A stretch of 64,000 bases of DNA from MPNO01 sp965205995 (GTDB taxonomy: Bacteria; Pseudomonadota; Alphaproteobacteria; MPNO01). The notes under the pieces are model-generated. The model did no database searches. It saw only the letters and a program-made list of their open reading frames with translations, and had not been told where the DNA came from. Shown here one piece after another: positions 33,094 through 42,344 of the stretch; position 1 is the stretch's first letter; each line of letters begins with the position of its first letter. A program made the position numbers and the translations under genes. The DNA is taken from positions 558,001 through 622,000 of the forward strand of contig OZ242200.1 in NCBI GenBank assembly GCA_965205995.1, in the 5' to 3' direction.

Positions 33094-33729
33094 ATGAGAA
33101 ACGACATCGCCATGAACGCCCTGGTCCCGATGGTGGTCGAGCAGACCAACCGGGGGGAGCGGGCCTACGACATCTTCTCGCGCCTCTTGAAGGAGCGCAT
33201 CATCTTCCTGATCGGCGGCGTCGACGACGGGGTCGCCTCGCTGATCTGCGCCCAGATGCTCTATCTAGAATCCGAGAACCCGAACAAGGACATCTCGTTC
33301 TACATCAACTCGCCCGGCGGGCTGGTCACCTCCGGCCTCGCGGTCTACGACACCATGCAGTATATCCGCCCGGAAATTTCCACCGTCTGCATCGGCCAGG
33401 CGGCATCGATGGGCTCGCTGCTGATGGCCGCCGGCGCCAAGGGCAAGCGCTACTCGCTGCCGCATTCGCGGATCATGGTCCACCAGCCCTCCGGCGGGTT
33501 CCAGGGCCAGGCGTCGGATATCGAGATCCACGCCCGCGAGATCCTGACTTTGCGCGGCCGGCTCAACCAGATCTATGTCGAGCACACCGGCCAGGACATG
33601 GGCGTCATCGAGGAGGCGATGGAACGCGACCGCTTCCTGTCGCCCGAGGACGCCAGGGAGTTCGGCCTGATCGACGAGGTCGTCTTCACCCGCCCCGCCC
33701 CCGAAGCCGAGGCCGCCGCCGCCGGCTGA
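33094..33729 (+). CDS. clpP: ATP-dependent Clp protease proteolytic subunit
   Basis: 211 residues. The catalytic triad is S105 (GQAASMGS), H130 (IMVHQPSGG) and D179 (ERDRFLSP). The start is the ATG at 33094 (MRNDIAMNALVP); the in-frame ATG at 33052 lies inside tig. The short Ala/Glu-rich C-tail is common. It forms the barrel protease used with ClpX and ClpA. Unusually, its partner clpX is 8.6 kb downstream instead of adjacent. Confidence 0.97.
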   Translation: MRNDIAMNALVPMVVEQTNRGERAYDIFSRLLKERIIFLIGGVDDGVASLICAQMLYLESENPNKDISFYINSPGGLVTSGLAVYDTMQYIRPEISTVCIGQAASMGSLLMAAGAKGKRYSLPHSRIMVHQPSGGFQGQASDIEIHAREILTLRGRLNQIYVEHTGQDMGVIEEAMERDRFLSPEDAREFGLIDEVVFTRPAPEAEAAAAG

Positions 33730-33735
33730 GGACGC

Positions 33736-33900
33736 CCCTTCGATACGCCCCGGATCAAGTCCGGGGCAGGCCTGGGCCCCGGCCCTCCGCTGCGCTCCGG
33801 CCGGGGTGACAATGGGGGGCGGAGGGCGGTGCGACACTCACCCGGGCCTTCCCGCCTCACACTTGTCACCCCGGCTTGACCCGGGGCCCAATGAGGCCAC
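33736..33900. repeat. Dispersed repeat and palindrome cluster after clpP
   Basis: CCCCTTCGATACG begins a repeat-family copy. CCCCGGA-TCAAG-TCCGGGG (33748-33766) is a perfect 7-bp stem that may help end the clpP transcript, though no T-run follows. TGTCACCCCGGCTTGACC at 33867 onward is a second palindromic repeat type common in Alphaproteobacteria. No gene is visible between 33730 and 34091. Confidence 0.65.
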
Positions 33901-34074
33901 GCGGCCCCCCTCGACATGGCGAGCAAGATTTCGGCTGGCCCGCCGCCCGATTGCCGCCCCGGGGCGAGGGCCGGACATGCTCCAGAGCGTGCGGATCGCG
34001 TGCCCGGTCGAGGCCGCATTGACTCCAGACCCACGGTTCGTCAGAAATCCTCAGCTAATTTTATGAAGTCATAA

Positions 34075-34090
34075 CTGAAAGGTATTTCAG
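34075..34090 (+). promoter_or_regulatory. Hairpin over the ribosome site of the small lipoprotein gene
   Basis: CTGAAA-GGTA-TTTCAG, a perfect 6-bp stem with a 4-base loop, ends one base before the ATG at 34092. The GAAAGG ribosome-site candidate lies in the stem and loop. The surrounding 40 bases are AT-rich. Such a weak hairpin could modulate translation, for example with temperature; this is inference. Confidence 0.4.
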
Positions 34091-34091
34091 A

Positions 34092-34343
34092 ATGAAGAAA
34101 TTCGGAGTGTTGGCGATTGCGTTCGTGCTTGGCGGCTGCGCTGCGGAAGCCGTGATCTCCGATCTGGAAACCGACAAGGTGATCGTGCAAAGCCGGCTGG
34201 GCACGAAGCCGGAGGACGTCGCCGCGAAGGCTAGGGAAGGCTGCGCCCTGCATGGCCGAATGGCCGTCCCGATCAGCAAGCAGTGCCTCGACAATTACTG
34301 TTTCAGCGCGAACCACCTGTTCGCGTGCAAGGAGCAGCGCTGA
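34092..34343 (+). CDS. Small putative lipoprotein
   Basis: 83 residues. MKKFGVLAIAFVLGGC is a lipoprotein signal with lipobox LGGC (Cys16). The mature part of 68 residues has four more cysteines (CALHG, CLDNYC, FACKEQ) that could form two disulfides. I do not recognise a family. Base composition is lower in GC than its neighbours. It is the first gene of the clpP-clpX island. Confidence 0.7.
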   Translation: MKKFGVLAIAFVLGGCAAEAVISDLETDKVIVQSRLGTKPEDVAAKAREGCALHGRMAVPISKQCLDNYCFSANHLFACKEQR

Positions 34344-34585
34344 GGGCGCGACGAAGGGCTGAAAGTGCAAGCCCGGCTCCTGCCGCGAGCGGTTGAGCGT
34401 GAACCCCGCCGGAAGGCGCATGGCACGCGTTCCTCCGGGGCGGACGAGACCCGGACGGCAAGCGTCCGATCGACAGTCCGGCGAGGGAGCGTTTGGGACA
34501 ACCGGGCGAGCAACCGGTACGCATCGCGGCGACCGGCGGCCGCGCCCGGCAACTCGACCCGGTCAACGGAAGAAGGAAGTTCCCC

Positions 34586-35298
34586 ATGAACCCGCGTCCG
34601 CTCAGCACGGTTGTCGCAGTTTCGGCTCTTGCCGCCCTGATCGCCGCATACGGCCCGCCCGCGCTCGCCCAGGACAACCGCCCGCGCGACAGTTCCGGCG
34701 CGGTCATGGACCTGTCCAAATGGCATTCCATGCCGACGCACGAGTTCATGCTGAACATCGTCGATCTGCCCAACGCGGAATTCACGCGCGCGCAGCGGCG
34801 GGTCCGCAACAAGGGCATACCTCACGAGCGCGTCTGGTTCGACGGCGGCGAGGGCTTTGTGCAGATCGAGCACCTTTTTGTGAGCGCGGCCATTCCGACG
34901 CGGACATGTCGGCAGATCGAACACGCTTTCCGTGCGAGGTCTACCACGGCCATATCACCGACCGCTTCAAGAGCGGCCATTACGCGGACCGCCTCGCCGC
35001 AGGCTGGTGGCAGCACCGCAGCGAGCCGTTCGCGATCAGGGACAGGCGGAAAATCTACAGCTACGGCGACCGCGCCGGGTGGGTCTACGCGACGCGCGGC
35101 CGAACTTCGGGAACGTCCTGCATCATCGCCAGGGTCGGGTTCCTCTCGGACTGGGCGAAGATCGGGCAGCGCACCGAGGAGCACTTCGATACCTCGATGT
35201 CCTACCGCGACTGCTCGGGCAAGCGCTCGTTCGACGACGTGGTGACGTGGGTCAACGGCGCGAAGATCGTCGAGCCCCCCTACAACCGGGTCCGCTGA
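34586..35298 (+). pseudogene. Frameshifted exported protein, paralogue of 38317-38982
   Basis: The ATG at 34586 has AGAAGGAAG upstream and gives a Sec signal peptide (MNPRPLSTVVAV...ALAQDN). The mature part, with PTHEFMLNIVDLPNAEF and VWFDGGEGFVQIEHL, matches the intact paralogue at 38317. Near 34930 the reading frame is lost by one base: the -1 frame then continues VYHGHITDRFKSG, GWVYATRGRTSGTSCIIARVGFLSDWAKI, SYRDCSGKRSFDDVVTWVNGAKI to the TGA at 35298, again matching the paralogue. The ancestral protein was about 237 residues. No known domain is recognised. Confidence 0.75.
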
Positions 35299-35433
35299 CA
35301 TGCGGAGCGCCATCGGCGCGGGGATCGAGGCCGTCACGCCATCCTCGGTATCGGCCCGCCCGCCAGGGAAGGCCAAGACGATCCCGAGGGCGGCGGCGAG
35401 TAGTCCGGGTAACCACCAACGACGGAGGAAACC

Positions 35434-37767
35434 ATGTACCGCTTCGCCCTGTTCGCATCGCTCGCCGCCTTGCTGCTCGCCGCCTGCGGCGGCGGAGGCG
35501 GCGGGACGACCGGCTCGGCGCCGGCGGATCCGTCGCCGACGCAGCCACCCTCTCGCCCGCCGCCAACGACTTCCGACCCGGCGCATCACCTCGGCACGGC
35601 GCGTTTCACGACGCATCAGCCCGACGTGCTGGAGCAGATCGGGGCGCACCATGCCTACGCGCGGGGCCTCACCGGGCGGGGCGTGCGGATCGGGATCGAA
35701 GACACGATTGTCGACTACACGCAGCGCGCGGAATTCGGGAACCGGGTCAGGCTGCGCGATGCGGACGGTGCGGTCCTGTCCCATCCGCACCCGTTCGGAG
35801 ATGCCCCGGCAGCGACATGGACCATGTCGGCGAGCCGGCACATGCTCGGCTTTCAGGGAAACAGCCAAGGCGACGACGAGGCGCGCAATCGCTGGGTACA
35901 GCAAATCGTAAGCCAGATGGTTGGCCCACGAGGGACGATTCCGTGTTCGTGCTGACGAATATTACAGCGCCAGCGATCCGCTCGATGCAGTTGTACCGAT
36001 GGTCGGGAAGTGCCGACGCCCTACGGTCGGTCCGGCATCATGGAACGATCGTCGCATCCGTCGCGGCGGGACCAATTTCGGCGTCGCGCCGGAAGCAACG
36101 ATCATCCCGGTTGCACGGATTTCTCCGACGGCAACAGTGGAGAACGCCTTTGCCGACGCTGCCCTGCGATCCGCGATCACTTTGCTGCCCAGTGCGGACC
36201 GTCGCCGGCTCGACGATTTGTTGGCCGGTGCCTACCGGGAGGACTACGCGAAGTTCGACATCATCAATCGGTCCTATGGCATCCGATTTTCGATCCCGCC
36301 GTGATTTCCACGGACATCGACTCCGAACTCCGGTGGTATCGGCGCTACCTGCCCAGGACCCTGGATGCCGCCTTGCAGGTGGGCACGCCGGACAGCCGGA
36401 AGACCATCATCGTCTACGCCGCCGGCAACGAGGGGAAGCCCTGGTCGGGGATAGGCGCGGACCTTCCCTTCTACGTCCCGGAGCTGCGCGGGTACTCCCT
36501 GTCGGTCGTCGCGACGGACCCGCGAACGGGCGCCATCGCAGGCTACTCCAACCGCTGCGGGCCGCTTCCGCGCGACTGGAACGCAGCGCGGCATGGGCCG
36601 CACTACTGCCTTGCCGCGCCAGGGACGGTCCGTGGCCTGGTGCCCAACCGGAACCGCCCGGGAAGGGGCGACGCGAGAGACGGACTGTTCGGAACCAGCT
36701 TTGCCGCCCCCCTGGTTTCCGGCTCCCTCGCTTTGCTGAAGGAGCACTTCCGGGGAACCCGCGGCAACACCCAAATCGTCAAGCGCATGATCGACACCGC
36801 CGATCGGACCGGGAGGTACGCCCATCTTGAGACCTATGGCGCGGGACATCTGGACCTCGAGGCGGCGCTGTCGCCGGTCGGCGCGCTCGACGCGGGACAA
36901 TCGGCACATGCGCTCAGCCGCACGACGCTCCAGACGCCGGCCGCTTTCGGCTCGGTCGCCCAGCGCGCCGGCAGTATCGAGCTGGCCGCGTTCGACGAGC
37001 AGGAGTTTCCGTTCTGGATGCCCCTGTCCGCGCTGATCTCGGAGGGAGCGGCCGGCCGTTCCCCGATCCCCCGGTTCGAGGATGCGGAGAAGCCGGCTTT
37101 ACCCGCCCCCGGCCTCGACGCCCTCGACCTGCACTGGACGGAAGTCGGCGGCGATGGCAGCGCCCGATCCCCGGGCGGTCAACAGTGGACGATGGGGTTC
37201 GGCCCGACTTCGGCAAGTCTCGCGCGCCGGCCGCTCGATGACGGCTGGGGGTATGGGCTGAGCCTCGACGATGCCGGGCACCTGGGCGCCGAGACTTCGG
37301 GCGCGTTCGGGACCGACCTGCGATCCGGCACGATGTGGACCTCGCGCGCCTTCACGCATGACTTCGGGGCCGGATGGACGCTGAATGCCACCGGGACGGT
37401 GGCGCTCAGCCTTCCGCAATACGGCAAGGACGCGATGTTCCGGGCAACCCCTTCCATGTTGTCCGCGATGTCGATGCGGGTCGGCACCGAGACCACGGGG
37501 ATCGTCGTCGAGCAGCCGCTCCGCGCCGAGACGGGCACGGGTCGATTCCGAATCGAGAACGGAAGGATAGAGAACGGAAAGAGGCTCCATGACGAGTTTC
37601 GTGTTCCACTGCGCCCCGATGCGCGAGAGCTGCGGATGACGCTTCGCCACGACTTCGCAGCGCTTGGCGGGAACATCGCGATGGAGGTCGGCGGTGCGAC
37701 GAATGCGGGCCATGTCCCGGGCGAGGGCGAAGCGAACATCGGGGTCGCCTACCGCGCGAGCTGGTGA
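35434..37767 (+). pseudogene. Decayed subtilisin-like (S8) autotransporter serine protease
   Basis: GGAGG precedes the ATG at 35434. A lipoprotein signal (LLLAACGGGG) is followed by a linker and LTGRGVRIGIEDTIVD, the S8 aspartate block. From about 35900 to 36310 the coding frame changes at least three times. HGTIVASVAAG (active-site His) is in one frame, TNFGVAPEATIIPVARI in another, and ISTDIDSELRWYRR through YAAGNEG (oxyanion Asn) and the serine motif GTSFAAPLVSG in a third. The last frame stays open to 37767 and includes a beta-barrel domain ending in ASW. All three active-site motifs can be found, so the gene was a full autotransporter protease of about 777 residues before decay. Confidence 0.8.
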
Positions 37768-37771
37768 TCCG

Positions 37772-38056
37772 ATGGACGGGCTTCTCCGACTCGCGTTCGG
37801 TGGCTTGGCCGTACTCGTCGCGGCCTGCGCGTCCGAACCACGGCCAGAGCCGCGTCCCACCGCATCGGAATTGGGCCCTCCGGTGGTGCGGGAGGGCGTC
37901 GTCTACACCCCCGCGAGCATCGGCCCGCGGTCCTTTACCCTGAGCGTTGGCGGTCGAGCGCCCGCCGCCCTGATGTACCGGAGCGAGGACGGCGAGTTCA
38001 CCTATCACCGTCCGGTTCGATGTGTCACCAGCGCCGCGCCCGGGGCGACGCGGTAG
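37772..38056 (+). CDS. Small putative lipoprotein, possibly truncated
   Basis: 94 residues from the ATG at 37772, four bases after the protease stop. MDGLLRLAFGGLAVLVAAC is a lipoprotein signal (lipobox VAAC). The rest (GPRSFTLSVGGRAPAALMYRSEDGEFTYHRP) is not recognised. After the TAG at 38054-38056 the same frame remains open with coding-like composition (RLLRLPVDPDLTVVGEARDPLP), so the stop may be a recent nonsense change. Alternatively that extension is chance in high-GC DNA. Confidence 0.55.
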   Translation: MDGLLRLAFGGLAVLVAACASEPRPEPRPTASELGPPVVREGVVYTPASIGPRSFTLSVGGRAPAALMYRSEDGEFTYHRPVRCVTSAAPGATR

Positions 38057-38316
38057 CGGCTGCTCCGTCTTCCCGTCGATCCCGACCTCACGGTCGTCGG
38101 CGAGGCGCGCGATCCGCTTCCTGGCCCACGCCAGCAGCCGGCGCGCCTCGACGATCCTCGGGGGAAGGAGGCCGCGCCCGCCGCGAGGTCACTTAATTTT
38201 GATCGGGCATCCGTGCCTCCTGGCTCAACCTCGCGATCCTCCGGAACCATACTATGGCCCTGTCGACGGTGGCCGTGGGCGGCGACCTGCCCCGATCGTC
38301 CGCAGGAGGAATGCCC

Positions 38317-38982
38317 ATGAACCCGCGCCCGCTCGGTACGTTCGGTGCGGTTGCGGTCATCGCCGCTCTGGCGTTCGGCAGCCCGGCCGCGCTCTCCCAG
38401 GACAACCGGCCGCGCGATTCCGGCGGCTTCAAAATGGATCTGTCCTCCTGGCGATCCATACCGACGCACGAGTTCGTGCTGAATATCGTCGACCTGCCGG
38501 GCGCGGAATTCATCAGCGCCGAGCGACGGGTACGCGACCATGCGCTCGTTCACCAGCGCGTGTGGTTCGACGGCCCCCAGGGCTTTCTGTTCGTCGAGCA
38601 TTTACCCTCGACCCGCGGCTACAACAGGCGCTCAAGCAACAACCTCCGCAGCGCCTGGTACGCGCGCAAGACCGCCGAGCGCTACTGGCGGGGGGCCGGT
38701 GAGCCGTTCGATGTCGAGGAGTCGGTGGAAATCCATACCTCCCGCCGGCGCGGCGGCTGGGTCCATGCGACGCGCGGCCGGAATTACGGGCGGCTTTGTT
38801 TCATCGCCCGGCTGGGCCTCCTCGCCAAGCGGTGGAAGGTCAACCGCGCCGCCTATGAATACTATGACACCTCGATCGTGTTCCGCGACTGCTCGGGCAA
38901 GCGTTCGCTCGCCGACGTGGTGACGTGGCTCGAAGGCGCGAAGGTCGTCGGGTCCTCGTATAATCGGATCGACCGGAAATGA
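38317..38982 (+). CDS. Exported protein of unknown function (intact paralogue)
   Basis: 221 residues. The second ATG (38317) is chosen since AGGAGG at 38304-38309 is seven bases away, against one base for the ATG at 38311. The Sec signal peptide ends near ALS-QDN. Conserved with the frameshifted paralogue are NRPRDS, PTHEFVLNIVDLPGAEF, VWFDGPQGF, GGWVHATRGRNYGRLCFIARLGLL, and YRDCSGKRS/FRDCSGKRSLADVVTWLEGAK. Two cysteines could form one disulfide. No known domain is recognised. Probably periplasmic. The two copies flank the S8 protease and the small lipoprotein. Confidence 0.75.
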   Translation: MNPRPLGTFGAVAVIAALAFGSPAALSQDNRPRDSGGFKMDLSSWRSIPTHEFVLNIVDLPGAEFISAERRVRDHALVHQRVWFDGPQGFLFVEHLPSTRGYNRRSSNNLRSAWYARKTAERYWRGAGEPFDVEESVEIHTSRRRGGWVHATRGRNYGRLCFIARLGLLAKRWKVNRAAYEYYDTSIVFRDCSGKRSLADVVTWLEGAKVVGSSYNRIDRK

Positions 38983-39003
38983 GGCCCGCGGTCGCCGGCT
39001 GAG

Positions 39004-39079
39004 GCGCCCTTCGATACGCCCCGGATAAAGTCCGGGTCTACTCAGGGTGAGGGTTTTATCCTCATCCCGAGCGGGGTTC
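39004..39079. repeat. Dispersed intergenic repeat
   Basis: GCCCTTCGATACGCCCCGGATAAAGTCCGGG, then TCTACTCAGGGTGAGGG and an opposed CCTCATCCCGAGCGGGG. It is close to the copy after clpP (33736), in the same orientation. The two copies bracket the 5.2-kb secreted-protein segment. Confidence 0.75.
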
Positions 39080-39082
39080 CGC

Positions 39083-40105
39083 CTACTGGACCCGGGACAT
39101 GACCTCGGTTCCGAAAAGCTCGACCGAGCGCATCGCATCGGCGTGTTCCATGTCGCCGAAATAGAACTGGCAGATCATGTAGTTGATCCCGAGCGCCGCG
39201 ATCTGGCGTTCGATTTCCGCGCACACCGTCGCGGGATCGCCCACGATGTCCGACCCGGCCGCGATCGAGCCTTCGACCGTGTCGAGGGTACCGCGCGCGA
39301 ATTTCGGGCCTTCGACCCCGTTCTCCCGGAACAGCTTGGTGAGGCTCATGTGCCAGCTCTTGTATGCCGGCCGCGCGACCCGCATCGCATCCTCGACGGT
39401 TTCTCCCACGACCACATGGCGGGCGACGCCGATCGCCGCGCCGCCGGGAAAGTCGAGCGCCGGGCCGAACGGTCCCGAATAGGTGCTCACGAATGCATCG
39501 ATGCACGCCTTGGCGGCGTCGACGGCGCCCAGCGTGACGAAATTGTAGCCGGCCTTTCCGACCGCCGCCGCGCTCCCCGGGGTGGAGGAGGGATACCAGA
39601 TGGGAGGATGCGGTTCCTGCAGGGGTCGAAGCTCCATCGGCACGCCGCTATAGCGAAAATACCGCCCCTCATGGTTCAGCTCGTCGTGGGTCAGCCCGTG
39701 AACGACCGCGTCGAGGGCTTCCAGGAAGATTGCCTGCGAATTCGCGGGGTCGACCTGGTGGAAGTTCAACTCGAAGGGCGAAACGCCCCGGCCCACGCCA
39801 AGATCGAACCGCCCGCGCGACAGGTGATCGAGAATCGCGATCTCCTCGATCAGGCGCAGCGGCGAATACAAGGGCAGGAGGTAGCATAGAGGACCCAGCC
39901 GTATGGTCCTGGTGGCGTTGGCGACCGCGCCCAGGTAAACGCCCGGAACCGGCACCATGTTCAGCGGCGTCGCATGGTGCTCGGCGACGTGGTAGCAGAA
40001 GAAACCGGCCTCATCGAGGGCGGCGACGTAGTCCAGTCTCCGGTCGAATTGATCGGCCAAAGTGAGGCTGGACCGGTCGACGTGATCGAATACCCCGAAC
40101 TTCAT
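39083..40105 (-). CDS. LLM class flavin-dependent oxidoreductase (bacterial luciferase-like)
   Basis: 340 residues from the ATG at 40105 (MKFGVFDHVD). FFCYHVAEHHATPLNMVPVPGVYLGAVANATRTIRLGPLCYLLPLYSPLRLIEEIAILDHLSRGRFDLGVGRG is the classic luciferase-like alkanal monooxygenase block. The EHH pair and GVGRGVSPFELNF resemble FMN-type members rather than the F420 type at 11080. It is a single gene. The substrate is unknown. Confidence 0.85.
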   Translation of the reverse strand: MKFGVFDHVDRSSLTLADQFDRRLDYVAALDEAGFFCYHVAEHHATPLNMVPVPGVYLGAVANATRTIRLGPLCYLLPLYSPLRLIEEIAILDHLSRGRFDLGVGRGVSPFELNFHQVDPANSQAIFLEALDAVVHGLTHDELNHEGRYFRYSGVPMELRPLQEPHPPIWYPSSTPGSAAAVGKAGYNFVTLGAVDAAKACIDAFVSTYSGPFGPALDFPGGAAIGVARHVVVGETVEDAMRVARPAYKSWHMSLTKLFRENGVEGPKFARGTLDTVEGSIAAGSDIVGDPATVCAEIERQIAALGINYMICQFYFGDMEHADAMRSVELFGTEVMSRVQ

Positions 40106-40247
40106 GGCCTTGGCGCTCCGGTTGGATGCAGGACGCTGTTCGCGCGGCTGACTCCCGGCCGATCCTAACCCGTCGATGCCGGATCGGCATCCCTGGCGGC
40201 AAGGGCGGTCCTGTTCCGTTCGTGAGCGTCGATCGGCCGGGCTCCGC

Positions 40248-41156
40248 TCAGCGCCCGCCACGCCTGGATGCGGCCCGCATCGCCCTGCGGGGCAGCCGGC
40301 CGTCGATAAACAACAGCCCCAGGCCGATGGTTGCCGCGCCGGCCAGCTCGCGCAGGACTATGGGTTCGGCGAGGAACAGGTTTCCCAGCAGCAGCGCCGT
40401 CACCGGCATCAGCAGCGTGACCAGCATCACGTTGCTGGCACCGGCACGCGTGAGGATCTCGAAGAACACCACATACGCGATGGCCGTTCCGAACAAAGCG
40501 AGACCGCCCAGCGCCATCCAGATTTCGGCGCCGGGCATCGGCAGGGTCCACGGCCGATCGACGATCGCGACAACCACCGCCATCACGAGGGTCGAGGACA
40601 GGAGCTGGCAGGTCGCCGATTTCAGCGGCGGCGTATCGGCGAGATGCCGGCGCCCCCACAGCGCGGCAAATCCGTAGCTCAGCGTTGCCGCCAGGCAAAG
40701 CCCGATCCCCAGAAGCCGCGCGTCCGCCACCGCCGCGTCCAGGCGGCTGATGAGGATCACGCCGGCGACGCCCAGCAGCACGCCAACCGCCCTGAGCGCC
40801 GTCAGCCTCTCTTCCCGGAACGACGCCATCACCAGGGCGGTGAACAACGGCGTCATGCCGTTGATGATCGCTGCCAGACCGACGCTGACTATGGTCTGGC
40901 CGGCGGTGAGAAAGCTGAACGGGACCGCGTTGTTGAGCAGCCCCATGACGAGAAACGGCGTCCACGCGGATAGCGTGCGCGGCAGGGAATGGCCGAGGAA
41001 CAGGGTCACGGCGAGGAGAATCGCCGCCGCGATCCCCACCCGGGCCAGAACGACGGTGAGCGGCGGCAGCTCGACCACCGCGACGCCGACGCAGAAATAG
41101 GCGCCGCCCCACAGCACGGACAGCAGCACCAGCAGACCCCACTCGGTGGGGTTCAT
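40248..41156 (-). CDS. EamA/DMT family transporter
   Basis: 302 residues with about ten transmembrane helices in two EamA repeats. The first repeat starts LLVLLSVLWGGAYFCVGVAVVELPPLTVVLARVG. The second includes LGIGLCLAATLSYGFAALWGRRHL. The start at 41156 (MNPTEWGLL) is preferred because the upstream in-frame extension to 41222 is not hydrophobic or conserved. Such proteins export metabolites or amino acids. It is divergent from the enoyl-CoA hydratase gene. Confidence 0.88.
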   Translation of the reverse strand: MNPTEWGLLVLLSVLWGGAYFCVGVAVVELPPLTVVLARVGIAAAILLAVTLFLGHSLPRTLSAWTPFLVMGLLNNAVPFSFLTAGQTIVSVGLAAIINGMTPLFTALVMASFREERLTALRAVGVLLGVAGVILISRLDAAVADARLLGIGLCLAATLSYGFAALWGRRHLADTPPLKSATCQLLSSTLVMAVVVAIVDRPWTLPMPGAEIWMALGGLALFGTAIAYVVFFEILTRAGASNVMLVTLLMPVTALLLGNLFLAEPIVLRELAGAATIGLGLLFIDGRLPRRAMRAASRRGGR

Positions 41157-41375
41157 CGCCTTGGGTTCCTGCACAGGAGACCTCGATCCGAGTCGCCGCG
41201 AAGTCTGCACCCGCAAGGTCACATGGGCGAGCCGGGATCGTCATTCCGTTTCTTGCTGCGGCTGCAAGACCCCAGGCGCCCGGATGCGCCGCGCCGCCGC
41301 CGACCGGGGCGGCCGGACATTGGCGCAAGGCGGATTTTCCGCCAAGCTCGGTTGCCGGCGGAGCGGGAGGGGGTT

Positions 41376-42143
41376 TTGAGCGAGGTTCGTGTCGAGATCG
41401 GCGACAGCCGGGGCGGGCGGGTCGCGACGGTTTGCCATGACAATGCGGACAAGCTCAACGTCATCGACGGCGATGGCGCCGACGCGCTTTGCGCCGCCAT
41501 CCGCCAGGCCGGCGAGAGCCCCGATATGCGGGCCATCGTGCTGCGCGGCGCGGGCGAGCGCGCCTTCATCGGCGGGGCGGACATCCGCGCCATGGTGGAC
41601 CTGACGCCCGAAACCGCCCGCCCGTTCATTACCTCGATCCACGATCTGTGCAGCGCGATCCGCCGCGCCCCGGTCCCGGTGGTGGGGCGGATGTCCGGAT
41701 ACTGCCTCGGGGCGGGGCTCGAAATCGCCGCATCCTGCGATCTCCGGGTGGCCGACACGACCGCCGAATTCGGCATGCCCGAGGTCCGGATCGGCATCCC
41801 CTCGGTCATCGAGGCGGCGCTGCTGCCGCGCCTGGTGGGCTGGGGGCGCGCGTCCCGCCTGGTCTATACCGGCGAGACCATCGGCGCGGAGCGCGCCCAT
41901 GACTGGGGCCTGGTCGATTCGCTGGTCCCCGAAGGCGGGCTCGACGACGCGCTCGCCGGCACAATTGAGGCGATCTGCCGGGCCGCGCCCGGCGCCATCC
42001 GCCTGCAGAAGGCGCTGCTGCGCGACTGGGAGGAGCTGCCGCTCGCCGAAGCGGTCGAGCGGGGCATCGACTGCCTCGCCGAGGGATTCGCGAGCGACGA
42101 GCCGCGCCGGCGCATGCGCGCCTTCCTCGACCGCGAGCGCTGA
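41376..42143 (+). CDS. Enoyl-CoA hydratase/isomerase family protein
   Basis: 255 residues from a TTG at 41376 with GGGAGGGGG just upstream; no ATG or GTG fits the homology start (LSEVRVEIG). The crotonase fold shows the oxyanion segments AFIGGADIRAM and GYCLGAGLEIAASCDLRVA, then EFGMPEVRIGIPSVIEAALLPRLVGWGRA. Glu in MPEVRIG fits one hydratase catalytic residue. It lies last in the island before clpX. The substrate is unknown. Confidence 0.85.
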   Translation: MSEVRVEIGDSRGGRVATVCHDNADKLNVIDGDGADALCAAIRQAGESPDMRAIVLRGAGERAFIGGADIRAMVDLTPETARPFITSIHDLCSAIRRAPVPVVGRMSGYCLGAGLEIAASCDLRVADTTAEFGMPEVRIGIPSVIEAALLPRLVGWGRASRLVYTGETIGAERAHDWGLVDSLVPEGGLDDALAGTIEAICRAAPGAIRLQKALLRDWEELPLAEAVERGIDCLAEGFASDEPRRRMRAFLDRER

Positions 42144-42344
42144 GCCGGCCCGCGCGGCGCGCCCGGGGCGGGCACCGCGCCTGTCGGTCCGAACCGCAGG
42201 GGAAATCGCGGGCCGTCCATGCCGTTGGCGACGGCGCGCCGGCGGCGCGAACGCCTGCGGCGCTCGGTCGCAGGACATTGCCGATAGACGATTGTTGCCG
42301 GCTCGGTTAGACTCCCGGCGGCGCCGATTGTCGACGAGGTACCG

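Noticed and set aside
42279..42314. clpX promoter (TTGCCG ... TAGACT)
   Set aside because: The spacing of 24 bases is too long, and no better -35 was found for the TAGACT hexamer.
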